64,000 nt of DNA from the NCBI GenBank assembly GCA_022360315.1, contig JAKSDA010000477.1, forward strand, positions 1 to 64,000, written 5' to 3'. Below the pieces are notes generated by a model that was not told the origin of the DNA, searched no databases, and was given only the letters and a program-made list of their open reading frames with translations. This document shows, in pieces, positions 47,300 through 59,997 of this stretch (the stretch's first letter is position 1; each line of letters begins with the position of its first letter). The stretch comes from Pseudomonadota bacterium. GTDB lineage: Bacteria > Myxococcota_A > Polyangia > Haliangiales > Haliangiaceae. Made by a program: the position numbers and the translations under genes.

Positions 47300-47536
47300 T
47301 TGGATGATCCCCCGCGCGGCCATGGATCAAGCGCTGCGGGATCGAGTTTCGGCCTGGGCGAGGTCGTGGTGAGCGGCCAGCGAGCCGGCCGGGCAATGGC
47401 CGCATTCATCGCGCAAGGACGCGACCCGCGTCCCCTTCACGACTACGAGACCTGGCTGCATGACCGCTTCAGCGCGCGCTATGCACTCACCGGTACGCGG
47501 CGGACCTGGGCGTCGCTGTGCGGAGTGGAGCGCTAA
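47300..47536 (+). other. Possible C-terminal gene fragment
   Basis: The reading frame VVSGQRAGRAMAAFIAQGRD, then PLHDYETWL, resembles the C-terminus of FAD-dependent oxidoreductases of the geranylgeranyl reductase type. The FAD-binding half is absent upstream, so at most this is a relic. The rest of the 47165-47532 gap shows no gene and no clear promoter. Confidence 0.25.
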
Positions 47537-48420
47537 CCCACATAGCCGTTGGTGATGATGAGCTCCGGGACCGCTCCCCGCGCACTGGCCCGGCTGTTGA
47601 TCGCCCGGGCCACCGCCACTCGGTCGATTTTGAAACCGCGGTAGAGTTTGCGAACATACGGAGTATCGCTGCTCGACAGCATGACGTGCGCACCGCGGTC
47701 GGTCAGGTCGCCGACCACCTGGGCGAGCTCGTATTGATCGGCCTCGGTAAAGCTGCCCGGGGTGTAACTGGTAAAATTGGCAGTGCGGGTGAGCGGATCG
47801 TAGGGCGGATCGAAGTACACAAAATCGCCCGGCCCGGCGCTGGCCACGCGGTCGGTGAAATGCCCGGTCGCGAGTTCGGCGCGCTGCAGAATACGCGCTG
47901 CAGCTCGCAGTTTTTCGGCCTCGCAGATGGGTGGATCGGTATAGCGACCGATCGGGACATTAAAATGGCCGCGCTGATTGACCCGGTAAAGACCGTTAAA
48001 ACAGGTCTTGTTCATGTAGATGAACGCCGCGGCCCGCCCGACGTCGGAGCGCACGCGGCCCTGGTTCCATCGCTCGCGTACCGCGTAATAGTAGTCCTGG
48101 CCGTGATTGCGCTGATGCGCGCGCAGGCGTCGGATCACCGCCTCGACGTGCCAGGCCACGCAGCGGTAGGTATTCATCAGATCTGGATTGAGGTCCGAGA
48201 GCGCAGCACGCCGGGGTCTGAGCCGGAAAAACACCGCTCCACCGCCGAGAAATGGCTCGAAATAGCGGCGAAACGCGGTCGGCCGGCGGTCGAGAAGTGG
48301 GCCGAGGATCTTGCTCTTGCCACCTGCCCACTTGACGATAGGAGAAACCGGAGCTACGACACGGCGAGCTTGCCGGGCCGCCTCGGTGCGACGCAGGGTC
48401 AGACGCGAGGTCCCTTTCAT
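47533..48420 (-). CDS. Dam-type adenine-specific DNA methyltransferase
   Basis: The protein of about 295 residues carries the alpha-group order of motifs: KWAGGK (motif X), FEPFLGGGAVFF (motif I, S-adenosylmethionine), and DPPYDPL (motif IV, catalytic DPPY). It should methylate adenine, probably in a short palindrome such as GATC, given the Dam/DpnM family. No restriction gene is adjacent, so it may be an orphan regulatory methylase. The ATG at 48420 fits the family length; frames further upstream lack a good site. Confidence 0.85.
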   Translation of the reverse strand: MKGTSRLTLRRTEAARQARRVVAPVSPIVKWAGGKSKILGPLLDRRPTAFRRYFEPFLGGGAVFFRLRPRRAALSDLNPDLMNTYRCVAWHVEAVIRRLRAHQRNHGQDYYYAVRERWNQGRVRSDVGRAAAFIYMNKTCFNGLYRVNQRGHFNVPIGRYTDPPICEAEKLRAAARILQRAELATGHFTDRVASAGPGDFVYFDPPYDPLTRTANFTSYTPGSFTEADQYELAQVVGDLTDRGAHVMLSSSDTPYVRKLYRGFKIDRVAVARAINSRASARGAVPELIITNGYVG

Positions 48421-48671
48421 GTGGCCATGCTCGGCCCAGACCTCGCTGTGGGCAACTTTTTGGCCAACTTTGCCCCGAATTGTGCGCCACACTGCCTCAT
48501 TCGACCGAATCCATCAGGTGACCGGCGAGGGGACTGTCCTGCTCGCACCGTCTACCGCGCAACGGTTATCTGCCGCGCAACCGGTTTTGATCAGTCGGCG
48601 CAAGCGATCGATGGAGCGCTCGAGCGCTCGCCCGACCGGTCAATCGAACGCTCAGGCGCTCAACAGGCCGA

Positions 48672-49016
48672 TCATGAGAGCTCGGTGGCGGCGCCGTAGC
48701 GCTGGGTAATCGGATCGTAGTCGATCAAGATACCCACTGCTCCCGCACCGCGGGCAATCTGCAAAATTGTCGTTTTGTTGCCCTTGACGACCATGCGTGG
48801 CTCGGCTCCATCGAGCTCGGTTTGCTTGAGGAACTTGCGCGCACTGGGCATATTCTTGAAGGCGAGCAGATAGGTCTGATCATCTCCGGTACGCGCCATC
48901 ATGGGTACACGGGCGGAAGCCGTACTTGTCAGTTGGCCCTCGTTGGCTACGAGAAGCACCCATAGACCGACGATCACTGATTTGTCATCGCCGGCTGGCT
49001 TGGTAGTGCGTTGCAT
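48672..49016 (-). CDS. SseB-like small protein
   Basis: The 114-residue product has a fold like SseB N-terminal domains: WVLLVANEGQLT, YLLAFKNMPSARKFL and a C-terminal GILIDYD. Its function is unknown; SseB-type domains occur in effector chaperones and in many housekeeping proteins. GGAGAG ends about ten bases before the ATG. A TTGACA lies at 49083-49078 on the same strand. No secretion genes are nearby. Confidence 0.6.
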   Translation of the reverse strand: MQRTTKPAGDDKSVIVGLWVLLVANEGQLTSTASARVPMMARTGDDQTYLLAFKNMPSARKFLKQTELDGAEPRMVVKGNKTTILQIARGAGAVGILIDYDPITQRYGAATELS

Positions 49017-49054
49017 GCGAACGTCACTCTCCGGATACAGGGAGTTTGGCCGCG

Positions 49055-49083
49055 TTGATGCACTAGATTGTGCGTCGTGTCAA
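49055..49083 (-). promoter_or_regulatory. Candidate sigma-70 promoter for the SseB-like gene
   Basis: The -35 box TTGACA (49083-49078) is a perfect match. The -10 position 17 bases on reads CATCAA, a poor match. The combination is tentative. The 49017-49317 stretch holds this and the moaA promoter but no gene. Confidence 0.3.
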
Positions 49084-49265
49084 GAACTTTCTCTGAATGA
49101 CACAGCGCGTCTTGCCGGATTGCCGACCGAGTAGTCGGGCACCTCGCGCCGACCGATTGCTGACTGTTGGCGAAATGGTGGAAGTTCAGGGTGGTTACGG
49201 CCACAGTAAAGGCAGCGAGCAGGCGCCGGTAAAAGACCTGCCGACGTGTAACAGTTCGGTCGTGC

Positions 49266-49294
49266 TTGACGTATTGTGCACGGAAGCCAATAAC
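49266..49294 (+). promoter_or_regulatory. Candidate sigma-70 promoter for moaA
   Basis: TTGACG (49266-49271) and AATAAC (49289-49294) are separated by 17 bases, four of six -10 positions matching. Transcription would start near 49301, 17 bases before the GTG start of moaA. Confidence 0.35.
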
Positions 49295-49317
49295 CCTGAT
49301 CAGAGCTTTTCATCGCC

Positions 49318-50358
49318 GTGACCAGTCGATTAAAACTTCCAGTCATCGCTCCCCTGACCGACGGTTTTGCCCGTCGCATCAGCTATTTGAGAATCTCGCT
49401 CACCGATCGCTGCAACTATCGGTGTACGTACTGCATGCCCGAGGAGGGCATGGTGTTTCGGCCGCGTGCCGACCTGCTCACGTTCGAGGAGATCGAGCGC
49501 CTGCTGACGATATTTGCCGGGCTCGGAGTGCGCCGGGTCCGACTGACCGGCGGCGAGCCCACGGTCCGGGCCGATATTCTCGAACTGGTCAGCCGATTGG
49601 CGGCCATCGACAAGATTGAACGCGTGGTCATGACCTCCAATGGCCACCGCTTTCCCGAACTCGCCGGACCACTGGCCCGGGCTGGACTGGCCGAGGTCAA
49701 TATTTCGCTCGACACTCTGGACGCAGAGCGCTTTCGCAAGCTCACCCGGCGCGGCGACCTGACCCGCGTGATCGAGGGCATCGACGCCGCTCTGGCCGCT
49801 GGCCTCACTGTCAAGCTCAACGCGGTGGCCCTAAAGGGCGAGAATGATCACGAGATCGCCACCCTGTGCCAGTTTGCCTGGAATCGCGGCATCACGCCCC
49901 GGTTCATCGAGCACATGCCCATGTCGGATGGCCAGCTCTACTCGGTACAGCAACAGCTGTCGGCCAGCGAGATACGCGGCGTTGTGGCCAGCCACTTTGG
50001 CTGTGAGCTCGTCCCGGACAGCGACGGCGACACGACCCTGGGTCCATCGCGCTACTGGCGCCTGGACGGGCCGGCCAGTGGGGCGAAGCCGGGCCGCCGA
50101 CTCGGCATCATATCAGCCATGTCCGAGCACTTTTGCGACACCTGCAACCGCCTTCGCCTGTCCGCTGTGGGCGAGCTTCACACCTGTCTGGCCTACGACG
50201 ACGCGACCAGCTTGCGCGACATCCTTCGCGCCGGCGGCTCGGACGACGATGTGCGCCGCAGCATTGTCGATGCGGTCGCCGGCAAGCGAGAGGGGCATCA
50301 ATTCCAGCTCACGGGGGATGGAGCCCCCATGAAGCACATGATTGCGATCGGCGGATAA
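49318..50358 (+). CDS. moaA: GTP 3',8-cyclase, molybdopterin synthesis step 1
   Basis: The 346-residue radical SAM enzyme converts GTP to the cyclic intermediate of the molybdenum cofactor together with MoaC. The SAM 4Fe-4S site CNYRCTYC is at about residues 32-39, and the second cluster is FCDTCNRLRL with a third Cys in HTCL. The glycine-rich end after the GG-like GDGAPMKHMIAIGG fits the family. Start GTG at 49318. It would serve the nitrate reductase (nasA). No other moa gene is in the window. Confidence 0.95.
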   Translation: MTSRLKLPVIAPLTDGFARRISYLRISLTDRCNYRCTYCMPEEGMVFRPRADLLTFEEIERLLTIFAGLGVRRVRLTGGEPTVRADILELVSRLAAIDKIERVVMTSNGHRFPELAGPLARAGLAEVNISLDTLDAERFRKLTRRGDLTRVIEGIDAALAAGLTVKLNAVALKGENDHEIATLCQFAWNRGITPRFIEHMPMSDGQLYSVQQQLSASEIRGVVASHFGCELVPDSDGDTTLGPSRYWRLDGPASGAKPGRRLGIISAMSEHFCDTCNRLRLSAVGELHTCLAYDDATSLRDILRAGGSDDDVRRSIVDAVAGKREGHQFQLTGDGAPMKHMIAIGG

Positions 50359-50556
50359 CTCGTTGCGGTCGCCCAGTAAACTTCGCGAATATCGCAAAAA
50401 CAGTAATTATCGAGATATGTTATGATACCGTATTACAGCATTGCAGGGCCGCGCAGCGAGTCGAATCGCCCAGGTCGGGAATTGGCCTACCCTGTGCTAC
50501 GGTTATCGGATTGCGAGTTCGAAGCTCGTGCAGAGATACAACCAGGAGCATGAACG

Positions 50557-51009
50557 ATGCAAAGACGGCTGGTAAAGCTGATCATCACCCTTGCTGTTGC
50601 CGCTTGTGGCATCGGTTTTCTCGTTTACTCATCCATCGGGCATACCCAGTACTACAAGACTGTCGACGAACTGATGGCCAGTCCAATGGACTCGGTGGGA
50701 AAGACCGGGCGGGTTCACGGTTATGTCGAGTCCGGTTCGATCGAAGAGAGAATCATTCAGCAAAAGACCGTGCGCACATTTGTACTGGAGAACAAGGGCA
50801 AGCGCATCATGGTGCGGCACGAGGGCCCGGCGCCCGACACGTTCAAGGACAAATCCGAGGTCGTGGCGCGCGGCAAAGTGATCGAAAAAAACGGCGAGTA
50901 CAGCCTCCAGGCCACTGAAATCATGGCCAAGTGCCCGTCCAAATACCAGGGCGTACCGGTGGACAAGGAGCTTGCCAAGTCATCGGACAAGCGGGTGTTC
51001 GACTACTAG
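50557..51009 (+). CDS. ccmE: Cytochrome c maturation heme chaperone CcmE, Cys variant
   Basis: The 150-residue protein has an N-terminal membrane anchor (about residues 8-26) and an OB-like beta domain. CcmE normally binds heme through His in an HxxxY motif. Here the position is Cys126 in CPSKY (CxxxY). CxxxY forms are known from sulfate reducers such as Desulfovibrio. It takes heme from CcmABCD and hands it to CcmF. It begins the cytochrome c maturation cluster. Upstream, 50359-50556 is AT-rich around 50400-50440 and probably holds the promoter. Confidence 0.9.
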   Translation: MQRRLVKLIITLAVAACGIGFLVYSSIGHTQYYKTVDELMASPMDSVGKTGRVHGYVESGSIEERIIQQKTVRTFVLENKGKRIMVRHEGPAPDTFKDKSEVVARGKVIEKNGEYSLQATEIMAKCPSKYQGVPVDKELAKSSDKRVFDY

Positions 51010-51168
51010 CGCTGGCCGGTCACCGAGCCGTCCCGGTCATTGGCCCGATGCGCATCGGGCTCGATTGTTGGCCGGGCGAGCCCGATACAGGCCGGTTTTG
51101 CAGCCTTCCACCTTCTCGTCCCATATCACGTCCGGTTTATCAAGCGCCATTCCCGAGGAGAACTCCGC

Positions 51169-53803
<2,635 letters not shown>

Positions 53804-53829
<26 letters not shown>

Positions 53830-54562
53830 CAACGAGCTGGCTGCCGACGCTGCCGACGACTCCGATTCCTCTGGCGACCTGGCTGTGGCCAGTGCCGAGC
53901 CAGGCGAGGGCGGAGCCGCGGCACGCCGTGCATCCATTCCCCTTATCATCTTTGCCGCGCTACTGGCCGTGGGCTGGCTGGGTATCTTCTATGCCAACTC
54001 CTGGCACTTCGGCCCGCCGGTGTTCTTTCTGTTTGCCGGCTGGCTCGCCGTGCTGCTGATCGGGCATTACCTGTGGAAAGCCGGACTCAGCGCCGCGCTG
54101 GATACCGGCGACGACGAGGATGACTTCTGGCAGCCGGTTGGTCACCGAGACGAACTGTTGCGCGAAAAACGCAGTCTCCTCAAGGCTATCAAGGAAATCG
54201 AATTCGATCATCAGATGGGCAAGATGTCCGACAAGGACGCCCAGGAGATCGCTTCGCTGTACCGAGCGCGGGCGATTGCGGTGATCAAAGCCCTGGAGCA
54301 AGACGAGCGCGATGGCGAAAAACTGTCGGTTTCCGATCGCATCGAAAACGAGGTCAAGGCTCGTTTGACCGTGGCAAGTGCCGTCGACAAGGGCAAGTCG
54401 GCGGGCGCCAGGTCCAGTGGGCGAGCCTCGCCGGGCGGCCAGAAGAAAACCGATGAGGAGAAAGCCGGCACGGGCAAAGCCGATAACGAAAAAGCCGGCG
54501 AGGAAAACGTCGGCAACAAAAGCGCGCCCCAAGAAGCGTCCAGCGCGGAGGTGGGATCGTGA
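53804..54562 (+). CDS. Membrane protein with CcmI-like coiled-coil region
   Basis: About 252 residues with two membrane helices (about 45-85), then a charged coiled-coil with LLKAIKEIEFDHQMGKMSDK, which resembles the helical part of CcmI-type assembly proteins. The C-terminal 90 residues are Lys/Glu/Ala-rich and repetitive. It overlaps the CcmF gene by 26 bases. It may bring apocytochrome to the CcmF-CcmH fusion; this is inferred from position and the short motif. Confidence 0.55.
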
Positions 54563-56904
54563 GATCAATACCGGTTTCGATCGTCTGTGCAGCCGTGTTT
54601 GCAATGGTTTTTGGCCAGGAAGTCCCTGCTCGTGCGCAGATGGCAGGCGCGCTGGGCAAGCCGTTGCCGGTGAGCAATCTGCCGGCCGGCACCGTGACCG
54701 TCCGGGTGATTGCTGGAGCGCCGGACAAGCCGCTCATCGGCATTGAAGTCAGTCTGGTCAGACCGGATAATACTGCGCGCAGTGCGCGCACCGACGCCCA
54801 GGGTCGGGCCACATTTGCCAATCTCAAGCCGGGCAGCCGCTATGTTGCCAGGGCGCGGGAGTCGGTATCAGACGGGCAAGCAGGCGAGCCCAACGAGGCG
54901 GCGTCCGAACCGTTCACCATTCCCGACACTGGCGGGCTTCGCCTGATGATCTCGACCCGGCCATGGCAGGGAGGTGGGGCGAGTGCTGCGGCGGGCGCAG
55001 CACCCATGCTCGATCCGCGCCGGATGAGCGGCATTCCGCGCGGCGAGCCCAACGATGCTGGCCGAACCCTCACCGTATCAGCTGTTCAGGGCATCGTGAC
55101 CGACAAAATCGCCGGTCATCCGGTTCATCTGGTCGGCTATGCCGCCGATGGTTCGATCTTCAAGATCAGCCAAAAAACCGGTGAAGATGGTCGGGCTCGG
55201 TTCGACAATCTGGTCGCCGGCAGGGTTGCCTATTATGCGATGTCCAGTTTTGCCCGGACGAGTGGCGGCCAGCCGGTTACCGACCGGGTGCGCAGCCGGT
55301 GGATCATCATGCCACCCCAGGTGGGTGTTCGGCTCATGTTGGCCGGGCTTGCTGCCGAGTCGCGGGCCGGGCCGGTCGAGGATCTCGACGGTGCCAAGGA
55401 GGGTGTGGCTCCTGGCGACGTCGTGGTCCAGATCAACGGCTATTCCAACCGCTCCATGTCTGCCACTCTGTACGAGATCGTCGATGGCAATGGCAAAGAG
55501 TCAATTCGCCGCGTCGCTTCAGCTCCGGTCGGCCCGCCCACTCCGCGAGAGGTCAAGGGATCCATCGGCGATGCAGTTCAACGGGCCGATCAGACAGCCG
55601 GTACTCTGACCGTGGCGGTCAACCGCCAGGCTGGGCAGCCAGAGCCGGTGCCCGGAGCCAGTGTCGAGATCGTGCGGGTCTCGGGCGGGGCAGGACAGCC
55701 GGCGCCATCGGGTCGTGCCGCTCGGGGAGTGCAAGCACAGGCGCAGTCGGCCGGCCCCATGCGGAGCTTCACCGACGGGCAAGGGCAGGCCCGCTTTGCC
55801 GATCTGGCGCCAGGGGCTCAGTATCGAGCCGTTGTCACCGTGTACGGACAGCGGATCGAGAGCGCGTCCTTTACCGTGCCACAGGCGGGTGGATTGCTGC
55901 TCGGGGCCACTGTGCAGTGGCGTACCGCATCCACCGGTGAAGCGCGGTTTCGCGGTATTGCGGCCGATAAAGTGTATTTTGCCGAGGTGGTTTTCGAGAA
56001 AAAACCCTATCGGTCGGCCCCGTTCATGACAGTGCCCGAGCGCGGCGCTGCAGTGGGACTACTGATCTATCCGCGAACTCTGTTTTCATTTCACATGACT
56101 GCCGAGCCCGATGACGAATACATGCGTTTTCGCGCACAAATGGTTGTGAGCAACTACTCCTATGCGCCGTGGGATCCGGGTGACGAAGGGCTGGTCATTC
56201 CGTTGCCCAGGGGGTTTGTCAACGGCGCGGTGGCCGAGGAAGATGCCGAAAAGGTCAAGGTCGAACCCGATCGGGGCCTCATCTGGCGCGGTACCGTGCC
56301 GCCCGGTCGAGTTGGTTTTTTGGCGGGTTTTTTCCTCAGGGCCAAAGGTGGCAGTTTTGACTTCGATATGGACCTGCCCATGGGCGTGGCGCAGAGCAAC
56401 ATCATCATGCGCAAGAATCCAGGTATGGAGATTCACGGCCTGCCGGCGAGCGTCCGCCCGCGCCAGGAAAAAGACCGGAACGGCGGCGACCTTTTTGTGA
56501 TCAGCGATATCACTATTTTGCCCAAAAAGAGCATGGGCTTTTCGGTGAGCGGCCTGATCCAGCGGCCGGTACTCGAGCGCTATGCCAGCCACGTGGTCGG
56601 TCTGGCCGTGGTCGCCATTCTGGCCTGGGGGTTCTACGGTATCTTTGACAACCGGCGTCGTGAGGCCGAGATGGCCCGGGACAGTGGCCGGGGCACCTCG
56701 ACCGCACAGCGGAGCAAACAGCGCAAGCTGCAAAAGAAACGCGAAGAGCTTCTCGATCAGCTGGTCACGCTCGAATCCGGCAACAAGCGCGGCGACGTAT
56801 CGAGTAGTGAATACCAGCGCCAGCGCGCCAGGCTGAAACGCGAGCTGGAACGAGTGTACACTGATCTCGACCGCTTGCGCGCCAACGAGAGTTCGGCTGC
56901 ATAG
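54559..56904 (+). CDS. Envelope protein with carboxypeptidase-regulatory-like repeats, function unknown
   Basis: The 781-residue product has a signal peptide (to about residue 27), three beta-sandwich repeats of the carboxypeptidase-regulatory type (TVTVRVIAGAPDKPLIGIEV, then similar ones near residues 180 and 360), a membrane helix near residue 690 and a C-terminal coiled coil (QKKREELLDQLVTLE). It sits inside the ccm cluster, and its GTG start overlaps the previous stop, so it is made with CcmF. No CcmG thioredoxin domain is present in it. A role as an assembly scaffold is inference. Confidence 0.6.
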   Translation: MRSIPVSIVCAAVFAMVFGQEVPARAQMAGALGKPLPVSNLPAGTVTVRVIAGAPDKPLIGIEVSLVRPDNTARSARTDAQGRATFANLKPGSRYVARARESVSDGQAGEPNEAASEPFTIPDTGGLRLMISTRPWQGGGASAAAGAAPMLDPRRMSGIPRGEPNDAGRTLTVSAVQGIVTDKIAGHPVHLVGYAADGSIFKISQKTGEDGRARFDNLVAGRVAYYAMSSFARTSGGQPVTDRVRSRWIIMPPQVGVRLMLAGLAAESRAGPVEDLDGAKEGVAPGDVVVQINGYSNRSMSATLYEIVDGNGKESIRRVASAPVGPPTPREVKGSIGDAVQRADQTAGTLTVAVNRQAGQPEPVPGASVEIVRVSGGAGQPAPSGRAARGVQAQAQSAGPMRSFTDGQGQARFADLAPGAQYRAVVTVYGQRIESASFTVPQAGGLLLGATVQWRTASTGEARFRGIAADKVYFAEVVFEKKPYRSAPFMTVPERGAAVGLLIYPRTLFSFHMTAEPDDEYMRFRAQMVVSNYSYAPWDPGDEGLVIPLPRGFVNGAVAEEDAEKVKVEPDRGLIWRGTVPPGRVGFLAGFFLRAKGGSFDFDMDLPMGVAQSNIIMRKNPGMEIHGLPASVRPRQEKDRNGGDLFVISDITILPKKSMGFSVSGLIQRPVLERYASHVVGLAVVAILAWGFYGIFDNRRREAEMARDSGRGTSTAQRSKQRKLQKKREELLDQLVTLESGNKRGDVSSSEYQRQRARLKRELERVYTDLDRLRANESSAA

Positions 56905-56934
56905 CGCCGATCTGTCCCGTGAGACCATCGATCC

Positions 56935-57675
56935 ATGTCCATTCGCTCGATCTCGGTGTCCAACGTGACCAAGCGCTACGGTCTGCACCGAGCTCTGGCC
57001 GGGGTGAGCCTGGAGCTCGACGCGGGAAGTTTATGCGCCTTGCTCGGCCCCAATGGCGCCGGCAAATCGACCCTGCTCGGCATTTTATCGACCCTGGTTC
57101 GGGCCAGCTCGGGCCAGGTGGCCTACCGGCGCGACGATGGCGACGAGCGCGACCCGCTGGCCCTGCGCCGGCAGATCGGCGTATTGGCGCACAGTTCGTT
57201 CATGTACGGCGAGTTGACTGGACTGGAAAATCTGGCCTTTTACGGCCAGCTCTACGGGGTCGCGGAGGCCCGCGCCCGGGCCCAGGCCTTGCTCGACGAC
57301 GTCGAGCTCGACGAGCGGGCGCGCAATCGGCCGGCCCGGACCTATTCGCGCGGCATGCTGCAGCGATTGGCGCTGGCCCGTGCTCTGCTGCACGACCCGA
57401 CTGTACTGCTGCTCGACGAGCCATTCACCGGTCTGGACCGCACTGGTGCCAGCTCGCTGGCCAACGCTCTGGCCGATGCCAAGCAGAGCGAGCGAATCCT
57501 TCTGGTCGTGACTCACGACCTCGAGGCCATTGCCGGCCTCACCGATCACGTCGTCGTGCTCAAGCGCGGCAAGCTGGTCCACGAGGACCGGCGTTCGCAA
57601 GCGGTGGGCCGGGCCGACGAACTCGGATTTTCCTATGAGGATCTCAAGACCATCTATCACCAACACACCGGCTGA
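56935..57675 (+). CDS. ccmA: Heme exporter ATP-binding protein CcmA
   Basis: The 246-residue ATPase has Walker A GPNGAGKST, signature YSRGMLQRLALA and Walker B VLLLDEPFTGLD. The signature has the S-R-G-M form typical of CcmA and other exporters. With CcmB and CcmC it drives heme handover to CcmE. It starts 30 bases after the previous stop. Confidence 0.9.
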   Translation: MSIRSISVSNVTKRYGLHRALAGVSLELDAGSLCALLGPNGAGKSTLLGILSTLVRASSGQVAYRRDDGDERDPLALRRQIGVLAHSSFMYGELTGLENLAFYGQLYGVAEARARAQALLDDVELDERARNRPARTYSRGMLQRLALARALLHDPTVLLLDEPFTGLDRTGASSLANALADAKQSERILLVVTHDLEAIAGLTDHVVVLKRGKLVHEDRRSQAVGRADELGFSYEDLKTIYHQHTG

Positions 57676-57718
57676 GCGGATTGCATCCCGCCAGGGTGAG
57701 GAATAAAACCGGGTTGCA

Positions 57719-58416
<698 letters not shown>

Positions 58417-58420
<4 letters not shown>

Positions 58421-59094
58421 AACAGGCAATGTACTTCGTTTTTGCAGGCATTTCGGTCCTGCTTTTTTTCTATACCATCGATTTGATTTTCTACGGCACG
58501 CCTCTGGATGCCGGACTCTATTTTAACCAGAAGATCTTCTATTATCACGTGCCTCAGGCGTTTGTCCTGTTTCTCGCGGTGATCGTTGCCGGAGTCGCCT
58601 CGCTTCTCTACATCAAGCGGCGCGACGGCCGCTACGACGACGTGGCCGAGGCCGCTGGTGAGGTTGCAGTGCTCTTCGGTGCGATGATGCTGGTGTCCGG
58701 CAGCATCTGGGGCAAGGCGGCCTGGGGCGTATGGTGGCAGTGGGATGCCCGGCTGACCACGTCATTGCTTTTGTGGATGTTGATGGTCGGCTACATGCTG
58801 GTCCGCAAGTACGGTGGTCCCAGCGCCGATCGACTGGCGGCCGGACTGGCCATTTTTGGCGCGGTCAACATCCCGCTGGTGTATTTCAGCGTCAAGATCT
58901 GGCGCACGCTGCACCCCGAAGCCTCGGTTGTGCCCGGGTTGCAGGGCAGTATGAGGACCACATTTTGGCTCTCGGTACTGCTGTTTCAGATCGTCTTTGT
59001 GCTTCTGTTGATCGCCCGGGTCGGGCAGTCTCGGATCCAGCGCCAGGTGCGCGAGGTTCGCGAGCGCGCCCTCGACGCCGGGCTTCTGGACTAG
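58417..59094 (+). CDS. ccmC: Heme-presenting membrane protein CcmC
   Basis: The protein of about 225 residues has six helices and the WWD motif WGVWWQWDARLTTSLLLW with flanking conserved His (FYYHVPQAF). It loads heme onto CcmE. The ATG overlaps the ccmB stop by four bases. Confidence 0.92.
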
Positions 59095-59103
59095 GAGAGA
59101 GCG

Positions 59104-59712
59104 ATGCGCAGACTGTACACGATACTGAGTGCTGGGGCGGTTCTCGGCCTGGCCGGCCCGGCTGTGGCGCAGAACCCCGGCGACACTCCGGCACCTGCTG
59201 CTCAGGCCGACCCTGCCACTGGATCGAGTAATCGGGCAAGATCGAGCCAGTCCCCGGCAGGGGGACTGGCCGCTGTTTCAGGCGAGGACGCCGCTGCCGC
59301 GCCGGCCCGGGCGGATGGCGGGACAATCCCACCTGCCGAGCTCAAATCGGCATGTGAGCGGGCGCTGCGCGACGACGCCGAGTGGCGCGAAGCACTCGGC
59401 CGCCAGCTGACCGGGGCGCTTCTCGCATCACTCGATCAACGCGTGGACGACGCCGAGCCGGACCAGCCGGCCAAGAAGCGCAAACTCGAGCCGTGGGTCG
59501 AGCAGCTTTCGACCGAGATCGAGCGCAAGATCCACCAGCGCGAGAATCGCGCGATTCAGCGCAACAACAACCACGTGATCATGGCCTATGCGGCTCTGTG
59601 GGCACTTGTGCTCGGGTTTGTTGTATTCATGTGGAACCGGCAACGAGCCCTGAAGGCCGAGATCGCCCAGCTTCAGCTCGAGGTCGAAGAGGCCGCGGCC
59701 GACGACGAGTAA
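59104..59712 (+). CDS. Secreted region fused to a CcmD-like membrane tail
   Basis: The 202-residue product has a signal peptide (to about residue 22), a low-complexity Ala/Pro/Ser region and a helical segment. Its last 50 residues (NHVIMAYAALWALVLGFVVF, then Arg/Lys and a leucine-rich coil) match the form of CcmD: one helix starting with a conserved Tyr and followed by RQRALKAEI. CcmD normally is only 60-70 residues. It directly follows ccmC, where ccmD is expected. AGGAGAG lies eight bases upstream of the ATG. Confidence 0.7.
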   Translation: MRRLYTILSAGAVLGLAGPAVAQNPGDTPAPAAQADPATGSSNRARSSQSPAGGLAAVSGEDAAAAPARADGGTIPPAELKSACERALRDDAEWREALGRQLTGALLASLDQRVDDAEPDQPAKKRKLEPWVEQLSTEIERKIHQRENRAIQRNNNHVIMAYAALWALVLGFVVFMWNRQRALKAEIAQLQLEVEEAAADDE

Positions 59713-59745
59713 GCCTCACAGCGTTTGACCGAGGAGGCGACCGAG

Positions 59746-59997
59746 ATGTCATCTGCGCATTTTATCTATATCCCCCTGGTGGCCATTGCGGGCATGATGC
59801 TCGGCTTTATCATCGGCGGCAGGGCTGCGCGCAATGCCTATGAACTCGAGCTCAGACGCGAACAAGAGCGTGCCGAGGCCCGAGCGCGCCGGGCCGCGCG
59901 CAAGGCGCGTCGGCAACAAGAGGCCGGATCGCCAACCACCAAACAAGGCGCCGACACCTCGGACGCCGCCAACGGCCGCGCTTCCTCACCCGACTGA
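59746..59997 (+). CDS. Small membrane protein with Arg/Ala-rich tail
   Basis: The 83-residue product has one N-terminal helix with a Gly-zipper-like run (IYIPLVAIAGMMLGFIIGGR) and then an Arg/Ala/Glu-rich tail. The ATG at 59746 is set by GAGGAGG upstream. It closes the ccm cluster. It might stabilise the heme export complex, but no family is recognised. Confidence 0.55.
   Translation: MSSAHFIYIPLVAIAGMMLGFIIGGRAARNAYELELRREQERAEARARRAARKARRQQEAGSPTTKQGADTSDAANGRASSPD

Noticed and set aside
46885..47409. Minus-strand frame at the end of the large kinase
   Set aside because: It is mostly antisense of the kinase tail, and the remaining part has no features.
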